Shown piece by piece: positions 1-7,305 of a stretch of DNA of 64,000 nt. Origin of the DNA: Arthrobacter sp. MYb229. Its GTDB lineage: Bacteria > Actinomycetota > Actinomycetes > Actinomycetales > Micrococcaceae. Within the stretch, counting starts at the first letter, position 1, and each line of letters starts with the position of its first letter. The stretch covers positions 1 through 64,000 of the forward strand of contig NZ_PCPS01000001.1 of assembly GCF_002975405.1 (NCBI RefSeq), written 5' to 3'. The position numbers and the translations under genes were made by a program. Below the pieces are notes generated by a model that saw nothing but the letters and a program-made list of their open reading frames with translations, searched no databases and was not told the DNA's origin.

Positions 1-102
1 GCTGATGGTAATGCTGGTGTGTTGCCGGAGTTGAAGCAGCGTGTGCTGGATCTGGCGCAGGCTCACCCGCTCTACCCGGAACTCGCGAAGGTTTCCGAGT
101 AG
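1..102 (+). CDS. glyA: Serine hydroxymethyltransferase, C-terminal fragment
   Basis: Only the last 33 codons are in the window, reading in frame 1 to a TAG at 100-102. The tail (ending HPLYPELAKVSE, preceded by LKQRVLDLAQ) resembles the C-terminus of actinobacterial serine hydroxymethyltransferase, the PLP enzyme that interconverts serine and glycine with tetrahydrofolate. The next gene is L-serine dehydratase, a common neighbour of glyA in Micrococcaceae, which supports the call. The catalytic part lies outside the window, so the assignment rests on the tail and context. Confidence 0.6.
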   Translation, partial: ADGNAGVLPELKQRVLDLAQAHPLYPELAKVSE

Positions 103-118
103 CAGCTTTTAAGTAAGG

Positions 119-158
119 AAGGCCCGGAAAGCAAAAACATCGCGTTCCGGGCCTTTCG
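119..158 (+). terminator. Rho-independent terminator of glyA
   Basis: An 11-bp perfect stem (AAGGCCCGGAA at 119-129, TTCCGGGCCTT at 145-155) with a 15-nt loop ends in a short pyrimidine run. It lies 17 nt after the glyA stop and separates glyA from sdaA. Confidence 0.8.
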
Positions 159-241
159 TCTCTTGTGCGAATGCCAAACAGGCCACTATCGTGCATCACC
201 GGGGACGGGGATCATCCTATTCTCTGCCTCACCACACACAT

Positions 242-260
242 TAGGTGTGAGCATCACCTA
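242..260. promoter_or_regulatory. Inverted repeat upstream of sdaA
   Basis: The arms TAGGTG (242-247) and CACCTA (255-260) are separated by 7 nt, 30 nt before the sdaA start. The size and place suit a dimeric repressor or activator site. The cognate protein is unknown. Confidence 0.35.
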
Positions 261-290
261 TTGCCCCAAGTTCTAAGGATGTGAACCGTC

Positions 291-1700
291 ATGGCGGTTA
301 GCGTATTCGATCTTTTCTCGGTTGGTATCGGACCTTCCTCCAGCCACACCGTGGGACCAATGCGTGCGGCGCACGCATTCATTGCCCAGGTAATTCGCGA
401 GGGGAAGATTGAGGCACTCGAATCCCTGCGCATCGACGTGTACGGTTCGCTTGCAGCGACCGGACGCGGGCACGGGACCTTCACCGCAATCATGCTCGGG
501 CTGGAGGGCTTCGAACCTGAAGCCATTCTCCCGGCACAGGTAGATGAGCGTCTGGCACAGATGGAATCCACCGGTATTCTTCGTCTCGGGTCTCAGCTGG
601 AGGTGCGCAAGGACCTGAATTACAAGGTCAGTGACATGATTCAGCACCCATTGACCGTCCTGCCCCGGCACACCAATGGCGTGAAGTTCATAGCCTTGGA
701 TGCAGCAGGTGCAGAACTGCTCAACGAAACGTTCTTCTCCGTCGGCGGCGGTTTCATTGTCCGCGAAGGCACCGAAGAACGTATCGAGAAGAATATCGAA
801 AAGAAGGTCAAGCAGCAGCCGTATCCCTTTACTACTGCTGCGCGCTTGATGGAACATACGCAGGATACCGGCAAGTCGATCGCCGAGATCATGATGGCCA
901 ATGAGGAGACCTTCCGTACCCGGGAGGAAATCCGCTCCGGCCTCGTCCATATCTACGAGGTCATGGAACAGTGCAAGGACGCGTCGCTCGAACGCACCGG
1001 CGTGCTTCCCGGAGGATTGAAGGTTCGCCGCCGCGCACCAGAATGGCACGAACGCTTGCGCAAGGAAGACAAGGATCGTGATCCGGTCTACTGGCAGGAA
1101 TGGATCAACCTCGTGGCGCTGGCCGTCAATGAAGAAAACGCTTCGGGCGGTCGCGTCGTGACGGCTCCAACCAACGGCGCCGCGGGCATCATCCCTGCCG
1201 TCCTGTTCTACGCAACCCACTACGCACCAGGGGCCAAGTACTGGAACGAAGAGGAAAAGAACGACGCCGTGGTTCGCTTCCTGCTCACCGCCGGTGCCGT
1301 TGGCGTGCTGTACAAGGAACAGGCCTCGATCTCCGGTGCCGAGGTCGGCTGCCAGGGCGAAGTTGGTTCGGCTTCGTCGATGGCGGCCGGTGGGCTAGCC
1401 GAAATTCTTGGCGGTACCCCAGCCCAGGTTGAAAACGCCGCGGAAATCGCCATGGAACATAACCTTGGACTCACCTGCGACCCGATCGGCGGCCTCGTGC
1501 AGATTCCATGTATTGAACGCAACGCGATTGCCGCTTCCAAGGCGGTGAACGCGGCCAAGATGGCGTTGATGGGCGACGGCGAACACCACGTCACCTTGGA
1601 CGAAGTCATCATCACCATGCGCGAGACGGGCAAGGATATGAGCGACAAGTACAAGGAAACCGCAATGGGCGGCCTGGCCGTCAACGTGGTTGAATGCTAA
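291..1700 (+). CDS. sdaA: L-serine ammonia-lyase, iron-sulfur dependent, single chain
   Basis: This 469-residue enzyme deaminates L-serine to pyruvate and ammonia using a [4Fe-4S] cluster. The N-terminal half carries the family hallmark [16 protein letters not shown]. The C-terminal half holds the cluster cysteines C354 (GCQGE), C396 (TCDPI) and C407 (PCIERN). The chain ends in cysteine (C469). All four positions are exactly 11 higher than those I recall for the Legionella enzyme (343, 385, 396, 458), whose terminal cysteine plugs the active site as the fourth iron ligand. It is a type II single-chain enzyme, with alpha and beta domains fused. The ATG has an AAGGA about 10 nt upstream. It follows glyA, so glycine-derived serine can flow to pyruvate. 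It probably has its own promoter, near the inverted repeat at 242-260. Confidence 0.95.
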   Translation: MAVSVFDLFSVGIGPSSSHTVGPMRAAHAFIAQVIREGKIEALESLRIDVYGSLAATGRGHGTFTAIMLGLEGFEPEAILPAQVDERLAQMESTGILRLGSQLEVRKDLNYKVSDMIQHPLTVLPRHTNGVKFIALDAAGAELLNETFFSVGGGFIVREGTEERIEKNIEKKVKQQPYPFTTAARLMEHTQDTGKSIAEIMMANEETFRTREEIRSGLVHIYEVMEQCKDASLERTGVLPGGLKVRRRAPEWHERLRKEDKDRDPVYWQEWINLVALAVNEENASGGRVVTAPTNGAAGIIPAVLFYATHYAPGAKYWNEEEKNDAVVRFLLTAGAVGVLYKEQASISGAEVGCQGEVGSASSMAAGGLAEILGGTPAQVENAAEIAMEHNLGLTCDPIGGLVQIPCIERNAIAASKAVNAAKMALMGDGEHHVTLDEVIITMRETGKDMSDKYKETAMGGLAVNVVEC

Positions 1701-1711
1701 TTCAGCACCCC

Positions 1712-1753
1712 GAAAAAGCGTGCGGCGGGCTCTTGCCCGCCGCACGCTTTTTC
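1712..1753 (+). terminator. Rho-independent terminator of sdaA
   Basis: A long perfect stem (19-nt arms at 1712-1730 and 1735-1753, containing AAAAAGCGTGCGGCGGGC and its complement) with a 4-nt TCTT loop ends in CTTTTTC. It is very strong and works in both orientations. Anything read from 1754 onward therefore needs a new promoter. Confidence 0.93.
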
Positions 1754-1866
1754 ATCTGACGGATGTGATCTTGTCGCCTACGTGGCAACTATTGCCCAAG
1801 ATGATGATAGAACTAAGGAGAAGGTTCTCGGGCGCACGCCCGAACGGATTCCAGGAGGTGAGCTAC

Positions 1867-1923
1867 ATGGACGACGGCTCTAGTCGATCTATGTCCACGC
1901 GACCTCCGCAAATCAGCCGCTGA
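1867..1923 (+). CDS. Candidate leader peptide upstream of mgtE (18 aa)
   Basis: An ATG at 1867 lies 8 nt after AGGAGG (1853-1858), one of the best SD matches in the window, and opens an 18-codon ORF, MDDGSSRSMSTRPPQISR, ending in TGA at 1921-1923. It has an acidic start (DD), a Pro-Pro pair and an arginine-rich second half. The E. coli mgtA leader peptide MgtL is of similar size (17 aa) and also has an acidic/proline start and an arginine-rich end; its translation stalls or aborts when Mg2+ is low. The SD of the short ORF can pair with ACCTCC at 1902-1907, inside the ORF. A control role is inference. Chance occurrence of a short ORF is possible, but a consensus SD at ideal spacing argues against it. 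Confidence 0.5.
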   Translation: MDDGSSRSMSTRPPQISR

Positions 1924-2024
1924 GCTACACGACAATTCCTATGCAGCGGTGAGTGAGCTTTGGAGAGCCGCGCTTCAAGTCCCTCCTCCACGCATGATTC
2001 CCGCCAACGATCACTGTTGGACTT

Positions 2025-2048
2025 TTCACCTAGATTTCGCTAGGTGAA
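2025..2048 (+). promoter_or_regulatory. Perfect 9-bp hairpin in the mgtE leader
   Basis: TTCACCTAG (2025-2033) pairs with CTAGGTGAA (2040-2048) around a 6-nt loop, 59 nt before the mgtE start. No T-run follows, so it is not a classical terminator. The weaker CCAAC/GTTGG stem at 2004-2020, followed by ACTTTT, lies just upstream. Confidence 0.5.
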
Positions 2049-2107
2049 CGCCTGCCGGTGATTCGCCCGCACCTCTGGAATGATGCGCCAATACACCGTT
2101 TGGGCTG

Positions 2108-3472
2108 ATGACCTTGCACATTTCCAAAGAAGTAGACTTCTCTACTATTTCAACGCTGATCCAGGAGCATCTCGGCTCACCGGATTTCAACGAGCTTGCC
2201 TTCCTGCTGCGCGGGCTGAGCTTGCAGCAAACCCTCCAGCAGCTGCACCGGCTGCCGGCCAAAGACATGGCAATCGTCTACCGGCTGCTCGCCAAGGATC
2301 AAGCCCTTGGTGTTTTCCAACGCCTGGATCCTGCCATCCAGGCCGAACTTGTTGGCAGCTTGCAGCAAGACGCGGTCAGCGAAACCTTTGCCGGGATGGC
2401 AACCGATGATCGCGTGGCGCTGCTCGATGAACTACCGGCGCAGCTTGCGGCGAAACTGCTGCGAGGCCTAGCCCCGGAGCAGCGCGAGGCGGTCAACGTC
2501 CTGCTCGGGTATCGCGCTGGGGTGGTGGGGCATCTGATGAATCCTTACTTTGTCACGACCCGCCCAGAGCTGAGCGTTGCCGAAAGCTTGCAACGGGTAC
2601 GAGGCCAATTGGATAGTGCAGAGAGTATCTACACGCTGGTAGTGACCGATGAAACGCGTCGCTTGCTCGGGGTAGTTTCACTGCGCGCACTGATGGCCGC
2701 CGACGAAGAACAGCGGGTATCGGAGCTGCTCACCGTTGGAGTAGGTCTGCGCGCCGAGCAGCCCGCAACCGAGGCGGCTCGCCAAGTGGTGCTTAGCAAG
2801 GAACTGCTGATCCCGGTGGTGGATTCCGAACAGCGGGTCGTCGGAGTCTTTAGCTCCACCGACGCGATCTCGATTCTGGCCGCAGCCGATGAGGAACGCG
2901 CTGCGCGCGGTTCCGGTGCCGAACCTCTGCGGCGTCCCTACCTGAGCACCGCGGTTGGTTCTCTGGTAAAAAGCCGCATTGTATGGCTGCTGGTGCTTGC
3001 CGTCGGGGCAAGCCTCACGGTCCAGGTGCTTTCGAGTTTCGAAGAAACCCTCGAGTCGATGGTGGTGCTCAGCTTATTCATTCCACTGATCGTCGGCATC
3101 GGCGGCAACACCGGAAACCAGGCGGCGACCACGGTCACCCGAGCAATTGCGATGGGCGATGTTCGCGTCGGGGACCTCGGGCGGGTCATGCTGCGTGAGC
3201 TCTGTGTGGGGCTCATCCTCGGATTATGCCTGGGAACCCTCGGATTTGCGCTGGCCGGATTCATCTTCGGCGGATCCATTGCGCTGATTATCGGGATCAC
3301 GCTGGTGGCACTGTGCACGATAGCGGCAGGAGTCGGCGGCATCATGCCGATTATCGGCAAATGGCTGAAAGTCGATCCTGCGGTCTTCTCGAATCCATTC
3401 ATCTCAACTTTTGTGGATGCCGCCGGGCTGATCGTGTACTTCAGCGTGGCAGTTGCCGTACTCGCAAACTAG
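2108..3472 (+). CDS. mgtE: MgtE-family magnesium transporter
   Basis: The 454-residue protein has the MgtE plan: an N-terminal helical superfamily domain (about residues 20-130, rich in LLRGL and DD repeats), a CBS pair (about 140-265), a connecting helix and five membrane helices (about 285-454). The membrane part contains FIPLIVGIGGNTGNQAATTVTRAIA, the stretch that lines the pore, and ends near NPFISTFVDAAGLIVYF. Family knowledge: MgtE is a Mg2+-gated channel whose cytosolic domains close it when internal Mg2+ is high. The length is normal. The ATG at 2108 lacks a good SD, which fits translation controlled by the structured leader upstream or a slightly different start. Confidence 0.93.
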   Translation: MTLHISKEVDFSTISTLIQEHLGSPDFNELAFLLRGLSLQQTLQQLHRLPAKDMAIVYRLLAKDQALGVFQRLDPAIQAELVGSLQQDAVSETFAGMATDDRVALLDELPAQLAAKLLRGLAPEQREAVNVLLGYRAGVVGHLMNPYFVTTRPELSVAESLQRVRGQLDSAESIYTLVVTDETRRLLGVVSLRALMAADEEQRVSELLTVGVGLRAEQPATEAARQVVLSKELLIPVVDSEQRVVGVFSSTDAISILAAADEERAARGSGAEPLRRPYLSTAVGSLVKSRIVWLLVLAVGASLTVQVLSSFEETLESMVVLSLFIPLIVGIGGNTGNQAATTVTRAIAMGDVRVGDLGRVMLRELCVGLILGLCLGTLGFALAGFIFGGSIALIIGITLVALCTIAAGVGGIMPIIGKWLKVDPAVFSNPFISTFVDAAGLIVYFSVAVAVLAN

Positions 3473-3537
3473 CATGCCCCAGCTCATGGCAACTTGCCTG
3501 TTGGAATAATATCCGGGGCTACAGCGTCACACTAGAT

Positions 3538-4647
3538 ATGCCTCTAAGTAAATTGTTCACCCCAGTCACCATCCCTACGCGCAGCGGAGCGGGCCTGATG
3601 CTGCGCAACCGGGTCGTGCTGCCACCTATGTGCCAGTACGCCGTTGACAAGACAGACGGCGTGCCCACGGACTGGCAGCTAGTTCACCTCGGCTCGATGG
3701 CCCATGGCGGTTTTTCGCTGATCGTCACCGAAGCTTCGGCGGTGGTACCCGAAGGCCGGATCTCGGATCGTGACGCCGGAATCTGGAACGAGGAGCAGGT
3801 CCAATCATGGGCACGCGTCAACGAATACGTGCACGCGCACGGTGCCGCAACGGCCATCCAGCTGGCTCACGCCGGGGCGAAGGCCTCGACCTATAGCTGG
3901 CTCCAGGAGCTCGAAGCAGAGCAGAAGACCGGAAGCCTCGCCGTGTCCGAGGGAGGGTGGGACACCGTCACCTCCACGCCGAGCGAAATTTACGGTCTGA
4001 AACCAGCGAGCGGAATGACTCAAGAGCAGATCGCTGACTCCGTCCAAGCCTGGGCCGCGGCGGCGAAGCGTGCCGATGCTGCAGGTTTTGACATGATACA
4101 AATCCATGCGGCCCATGGATATTTGATTCACCAGTTCCTCTCGCCATTGTCGAATAAGCGAACCGATGAGTATGGCGGAAGCTGGGAAAACCGCACACGC
4201 TACCTTCGCGAGATCGTGCATGCGGTCGCGGCCAGCTGGCCCGAGAACAAGGCCCTGGGCATTCGCTTCTCTGGAGACGATTGGGTCGAAGCCGGCTGGC
4301 GCATCGCTGACACCATTAAATTGGCCGAGGAGCTCTACGCGGCAGGAGTGCGGGCCTTTGACCTTTCCAGCGCCGGAATCGGTGCCTTCCATGGCCCCAG
4401 CGGTCCCGGATACCAAGTCCCATTGGCCCAGGCGGTTAAGCAGGCACTGCCAGATGACGCCTTTGTGACCGCCGTGGGCGGAATTACCGAAGCCCATCAG
4501 GCCGAGCAGATATTGGTGACCGGACAGGCCGACGGCGTATGCATCGGACGGGCGGCATTGGGCGACCCGCAGTGGCCAAACCGCGCCGCGCAGGTCTTGG
4601 GGGCCAGTAAGTCGCACCCCTCGCATTACTGGCGTGGACGCTGGTAA
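3538..4647 (+). CDS. Old yellow enzyme family NADH:flavin oxidoreductase (YqjM type)
   Basis: This 369-residue FMN-dependent TIM-barrel ene-reductase probably reduces activated C=C bonds of enals and enones. PPMCQYAV carries the redox-tuning Cys32 typical of the thermophilic-like/YqjM subclass. HAAHGYLIHQFLSP supplies the substrate-binding pair H190 and H193, followed by NKRTDEYGGSWENR, the FMN and substrate loop. The open frame runs upstream into mgtE, but the homologous region begins at the ATG at 3538 (MPLSKLFTPVTI). No strong SD is visible. It lies 65 nt after mgtE in the same direction; no functional link is evident. Confidence 0.93.
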   Translation: MPLSKLFTPVTIPTRSGAGLMLRNRVVLPPMCQYAVDKTDGVPTDWQLVHLGSMAHGGFSLIVTEASAVVPEGRISDRDAGIWNEEQVQSWARVNEYVHAHGAATAIQLAHAGAKASTYSWLQELEAEQKTGSLAVSEGGWDTVTSTPSEIYGLKPASGMTQEQIADSVQAWAAAAKRADAAGFDMIQIHAAHGYLIHQFLSPLSNKRTDEYGGSWENRTRYLREIVHAVAASWPENKALGIRFSGDDWVEAGWRIADTIKLAEELYAAGVRAFDLSSAGIGAFHGPSGPGYQVPLAQAVKQALPDDAFVTAVGGITEAHQAEQILVTGQADGVCIGRAALGDPQWPNRAAQVLGASKSHPSHYWRGRW

Positions 4648-4789
4648 AAAACTTAGGTCGGGTGGCTATTTGGGCTTTGCCCATGCGATCTTTTCGCTTT
4701 GCTCTTCCAGCTATCGACGCGCGGTGTTAGGTTAGTCACACGGAGCTAGTCGCACGGCGGCCAGGGGTCGCGTGCGGAAGGGAGTCAGC

Positions 4790-5920
4790 ATGGCACTACG
4801 CGCGGATTCTAATGGAATCGACGCTTCGCTTTATCGGGAAAATGGTTCGTGGTGCACCGCTTTGGTGGATGCATCATTGGGAACCACCGCGGCGCACGAA
4901 GCAGCTGACCGATTGCCGGGGGAAGTGGCCAAACTACTGAAAAGCCAGCAGGCCAGCTCCAATGATATTGAAGCTGTGACCGGGGCTTTGGAACCGGCGA
5001 AGGGGCTTCGTGCACCGGTAGCTCGATTCATCGCAGTCCATGACGGGACGGTGGTACTCAACGAACTCATTCCCGGATTGAAGGTCGAATCCGCCGCCGT
5101 GGATGCGGGGCCATTTCCGAATTTCACCGCCCTAGCCAGGGCGCGGGGTGGGGCATTTTCCTATCTTGTGGCCGAGGTCGGGCGCGATGGCGGAGAGGTG
5201 CACCTGTACAACACCACGTCCCCGGAGCGAGTGGGCAGCCGCGGGATCGTGGGCTCACCGGAAGAAACCCACCATGCACGCAAGGTGCCAGGCGAGTATG
5301 ACCAGCCGAAGAATCAGTCCGCGGCCGATGAGATGGCGCGACGCAACGCCGAGGAAGTTGCGGAACTGATCACCGAAATGTGCAAGGACACCTATATCAG
5401 GCTCATTGTGCTTTCCGGTGACGTGAAATCGCGAGAGGCCATCGCTGGGATGCTTCCGGTGGCGCTCAAGCCGTATGTCGAGGTCTTGGATGCGCACACG
5501 CGCACCGGCGGCGCGGATACCAAGCAGGTTGATGACCGCATTTCGCAGTTAGTCTCCGATACGCACGCCGAAGCGATAGCGGAGCTTGAGCAGCGGGTGT
5601 CGGCTCAGGCTGGCAACGGTCGCGCGCAACTGGCCGTAGGCCTCGCCGAGGTGGTGACAGCGCTTCAATCCGCTCAGGCAGAAGTGGTGCTCGTTGGACA
5701 GTATCAAGATGAACACACCCTGCGGGCGCTATCCGCCGAACCTTGGGTGGCCCATGAAGAGGGCGATGATCATTCGGACCTGGTCATGGGGCAGTGGCCG
5801 GCTCCAGAGGTGCTGCTTCGAGCGACGGCGTTGACGGATGCCACAATCCGTTACGTTCCCGACTCGATTCTTCCCGATGGCGTGGGCATCGCAGCCTTGC
5901 TGCGCTGGGCCAAGTCCTAA
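4790..5920 (+). CDS. baeRF2-family Vms1/eRF1-like protein (Rv2629 homologue)
   Basis: The 376-residue sequence matches, from memory, the layout of Mycobacterium tuberculosis Rv2629: a variable N-terminal Rossmann part, a central HVHLYNTTSPERVGSRGIVG-like segment, then an AADEMARRNAEEVAELI helix and a C-terminal domain ending PDGVGIAALLRWA. This family (bacterial archaeo-eukaryotic release factor family 2) is related to peptidyl-tRNA hydrolases such as Vms1/ANKZF1. A role in ribosome rescue or dormancy is only suggested by homology. The ATG at 4790 has GGAAGGGAG 5 nt upstream and is preferred over the GTG at 4772. Confidence 0.8.
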   Translation: MALRADSNGIDASLYRENGSWCTALVDASLGTTAAHEAADRLPGEVAKLLKSQQASSNDIEAVTGALEPAKGLRAPVARFIAVHDGTVVLNELIPGLKVESAAVDAGPFPNFTALARARGGAFSYLVAEVGRDGGEVHLYNTTSPERVGSRGIVGSPEETHHARKVPGEYDQPKNQSAADEMARRNAEEVAELITEMCKDTYIRLIVLSGDVKSREAIAGMLPVALKPYVEVLDAHTRTGGADTKQVDDRISQLVSDTHAEAIAELEQRVSAQAGNGRAQLAVGLAEVVTALQSAQAEVVLVGQYQDEHTLRALSAEPWVAHEEGDDHSDLVMGQWPAPEVLLRATALTDATIRYVPDSILPDGVGIAALLRWAKS

Positions 5921-5927
5921 AACCGAG

Positions 5928-5978
5928 AAAGCTTCGCCGGTGAGAGCGCATGATGCGTGCTCACCGGCGAAGCTTTTT
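5928..5978. terminator. Bidirectional terminator between convergent genes
   Basis: A perfect stem AAAGCTTCGCCGGTGAG (5928-5944) / CTCACCGGCGAAGCTTT with a 15-nt loop ends in TTTTT on the plus strand and in TTT on the minus strand. It serves both the baeRF gene and the convergent CPBP gene ending at 5992. Confidence 0.92.
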
Positions 5979-5991
5979 AGCGCCACCCTAG

Positions 5992-7149
5992 CTACGGGTT
6001 AGGTGCGTTATGGTCGTGGGGGTTCGCGTCCGGCTGGCTGGGATTGGGGTAGCCTTCCAGCGGTGGCTGCGCCGGAGGGTAGGCCGAACCGCTCTGCGGG
6101 GCGGGCGGAGCCCAATACGCCGGTGCCGGCGGAACCGCAGGATAGGCCGCCGGCCAAGGCTGCAACAGCTGTGGGGCACGGCGCTGCGGTGCCGGCCCGG
6201 CCGTTCTCTCGATATGCCGCCGCTTGGCCACCCAAAGCAGGATGTAGGTCACCAGCGCGGTGAATCCTATCGAAGTAAGCAGGCTAGAGAGCGACGATTG
6301 CGTGGCGTTGATATCGACCGCTCCGACGGCGGCCAGCAGGAACAAGCCCACATTGTTGATCACGTGTATTGCGATGGCCGCTTCCAAGCCGCCGGTGCGC
6401 CAGGTGAGGAATCCTGCGGCTATGGCGAAGAACGCCACATCAAGCAGCCCGTAAATATCGTATAAGTGGCCAAAGGTGAATAGCGGCACCGGAAGCAATA
6501 TCGCGAACAACGGGTGTTTAAGCCAGCTGCCAATGGTTTGCATGAGCATCCCGCGGAATACGATTTCCTCCGCCGCTGCCTGGAACGGCACCAGCAGCAC
6601 CACGAGCAAGGCGAAGAAGAGCGGATTCGCGGGGAGGTTCTCTGCGGGGACATTCGTCGGAGCCACGAGGCCGGCGGCCTCGATGCCTAAACTAATCCCA
6701 AAATAAATTGCGTAGAGCACGACCGCGATCCCGGTGCACAGGCCCAGCCATTTCCAGCGAATCCTGCCGGCCACGGAGATCAAGAGCCCCAGTGGTTTGG
6801 GGCCGAGCAGCAGGTAGGCGAAATACGCTACCGGGATCAATACGATCAGCGAGAGCATGGTGAAGAGGAAGACCGCAGGGTCGGCCATGTTCATGCTGTC
6901 GAAAGCCATCATCACCGGATCGGTCGGCTCGTCAAGCCGCGTCCCCAGCGAGCTGAAGAGCACGATCATGAGGCCTATGAGCAAGATGACAATTGCCACC
7001 AGGTAGAAACCCGTGGCCGTTCCCAGCAATGCCAACGGGCGCCACCACGCATATTTCGGATCCCGGCGCATCAGACGATGGAACTCGTATCGAGGTTCAT
7101 CGGCGCTTGCTGCATTGGGTGTAGGCCCATTTATCTCTGGCTTGCTCAT
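5992..7149 (-). CDS. CPBP-family intramembrane glutamic endopeptidase
   Basis: This 385-residue integral membrane protein has about eight hydrophobic helices between residues 35 and 310. The catalytic motif AAEEIVFRGML places the glutamate pair at E194/E195, and a downstream FTFGHLYD supplies the metal- or water-binding histidine, as in Rce1/CPBP proteases. The last 70 residues are a proline, alanine and tyrosine-rich cytoplasmic tail (PAAYPAVPPAPAYW) without structure motifs. Substrates are unknown; relatives process CAAX proteins or bacteriocin-related peptides. It is monocistronic and convergent with the baeRF gene. Confidence 0.88.
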   Translation of the reverse strand: MSKPEINGPTPNAASADEPRYEFHRLMRRDPKYAWWRPLALLGTATGFYLVAIVILLIGLMIVLFSSLGTRLDEPTDPVMMAFDSMNMADPAVFLFTMLSLIVLIPVAYFAYLLLGPKPLGLLISVAGRIRWKWLGLCTGIAVVLYAIYFGISLGIEAAGLVAPTNVPAENLPANPLFFALLVVLLVPFQAAAEEIVFRGMLMQTIGSWLKHPLFAILLPVPLFTFGHLYDIYGLLDVAFFAIAAGFLTWRTGGLEAAIAIHVINNVGLFLLAAVGAVDINATQSSLSSLLTSIGFTALVTYILLWVAKRRHIERTAGPAPQRRAPQLLQPWPAAYPAVPPAPAYWAPPAPQSGSAYPPAQPPLEGYPNPSQPDANPHDHNAPNP

Positions 7150-7305
7150 AATACAATTTTCGCCCCGAACAGGTTCTTTAGGTATGAACCTTGCGGAGGA
7201 TTTGTTGGATCATCCTTTAGGGGTGTTCATTACCGGGTGTACAGGTTGGCTGACTAGACTTGGGCGCGACGAGTTCTGAAAATTCCTTTGAGGAGTACAC
7301 CGCAC

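Larger units (their letters stand above)
1754..2107 (+). promoter_or_regulatory. Long structured leader of mgtE, candidate Mg2+-responsive control region
   Basis: The 354 nt between the sdaA terminator and mgtE contain no long gene but clear structure. There are three parts: a short ORF with a consensus SD (1867-1923); two stems that enclose it, GGAGGT (1854-1859) with ACCTCC (1902-1907) and CCGCTG (1917-1922) with CAGCGG (1944-1949); and a downstream pair of hairpins, CCAAC...GTTGG followed by ACTTTT (2004-2026) and a perfect 9-bp stem (2025-2048). The word TGAGCTACA occurs twice (1859-1867, 1921-1929). The first stem would hide the SD of the short ORF. I compared it from memory with the M-box and yybP-ykoY riboswitches and could not match their conserved cores. 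That it senses Mg2+ is inferred from the mgtE position. Confidence 0.5.

Noticed and set aside
1690-1923. 77-codon ORF starting inside sdaA and ending at the mgtE leader peptide stop
   Set aside because: It would cross the strong sdaA terminator, and only its last 18 codons have an SD. I keep only 1867-1923.
1754-2107. M-box (ykoK) or yybP-ykoY riboswitch before mgtE
   Set aside because: The CCGCTG/CAGCGG stem recalls part of the M-box, but the conserved AGGCTCC and GCTAAAGCTC segments are missing. I report it only as an unclassified structured leader.
5992-7149. Abortive-infection (Abi) defence function for the CPBP protease
   Set aside because: The old Abi label for the family is not evidence of phage defence. 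No toxin, phage or defence gene is nearby.
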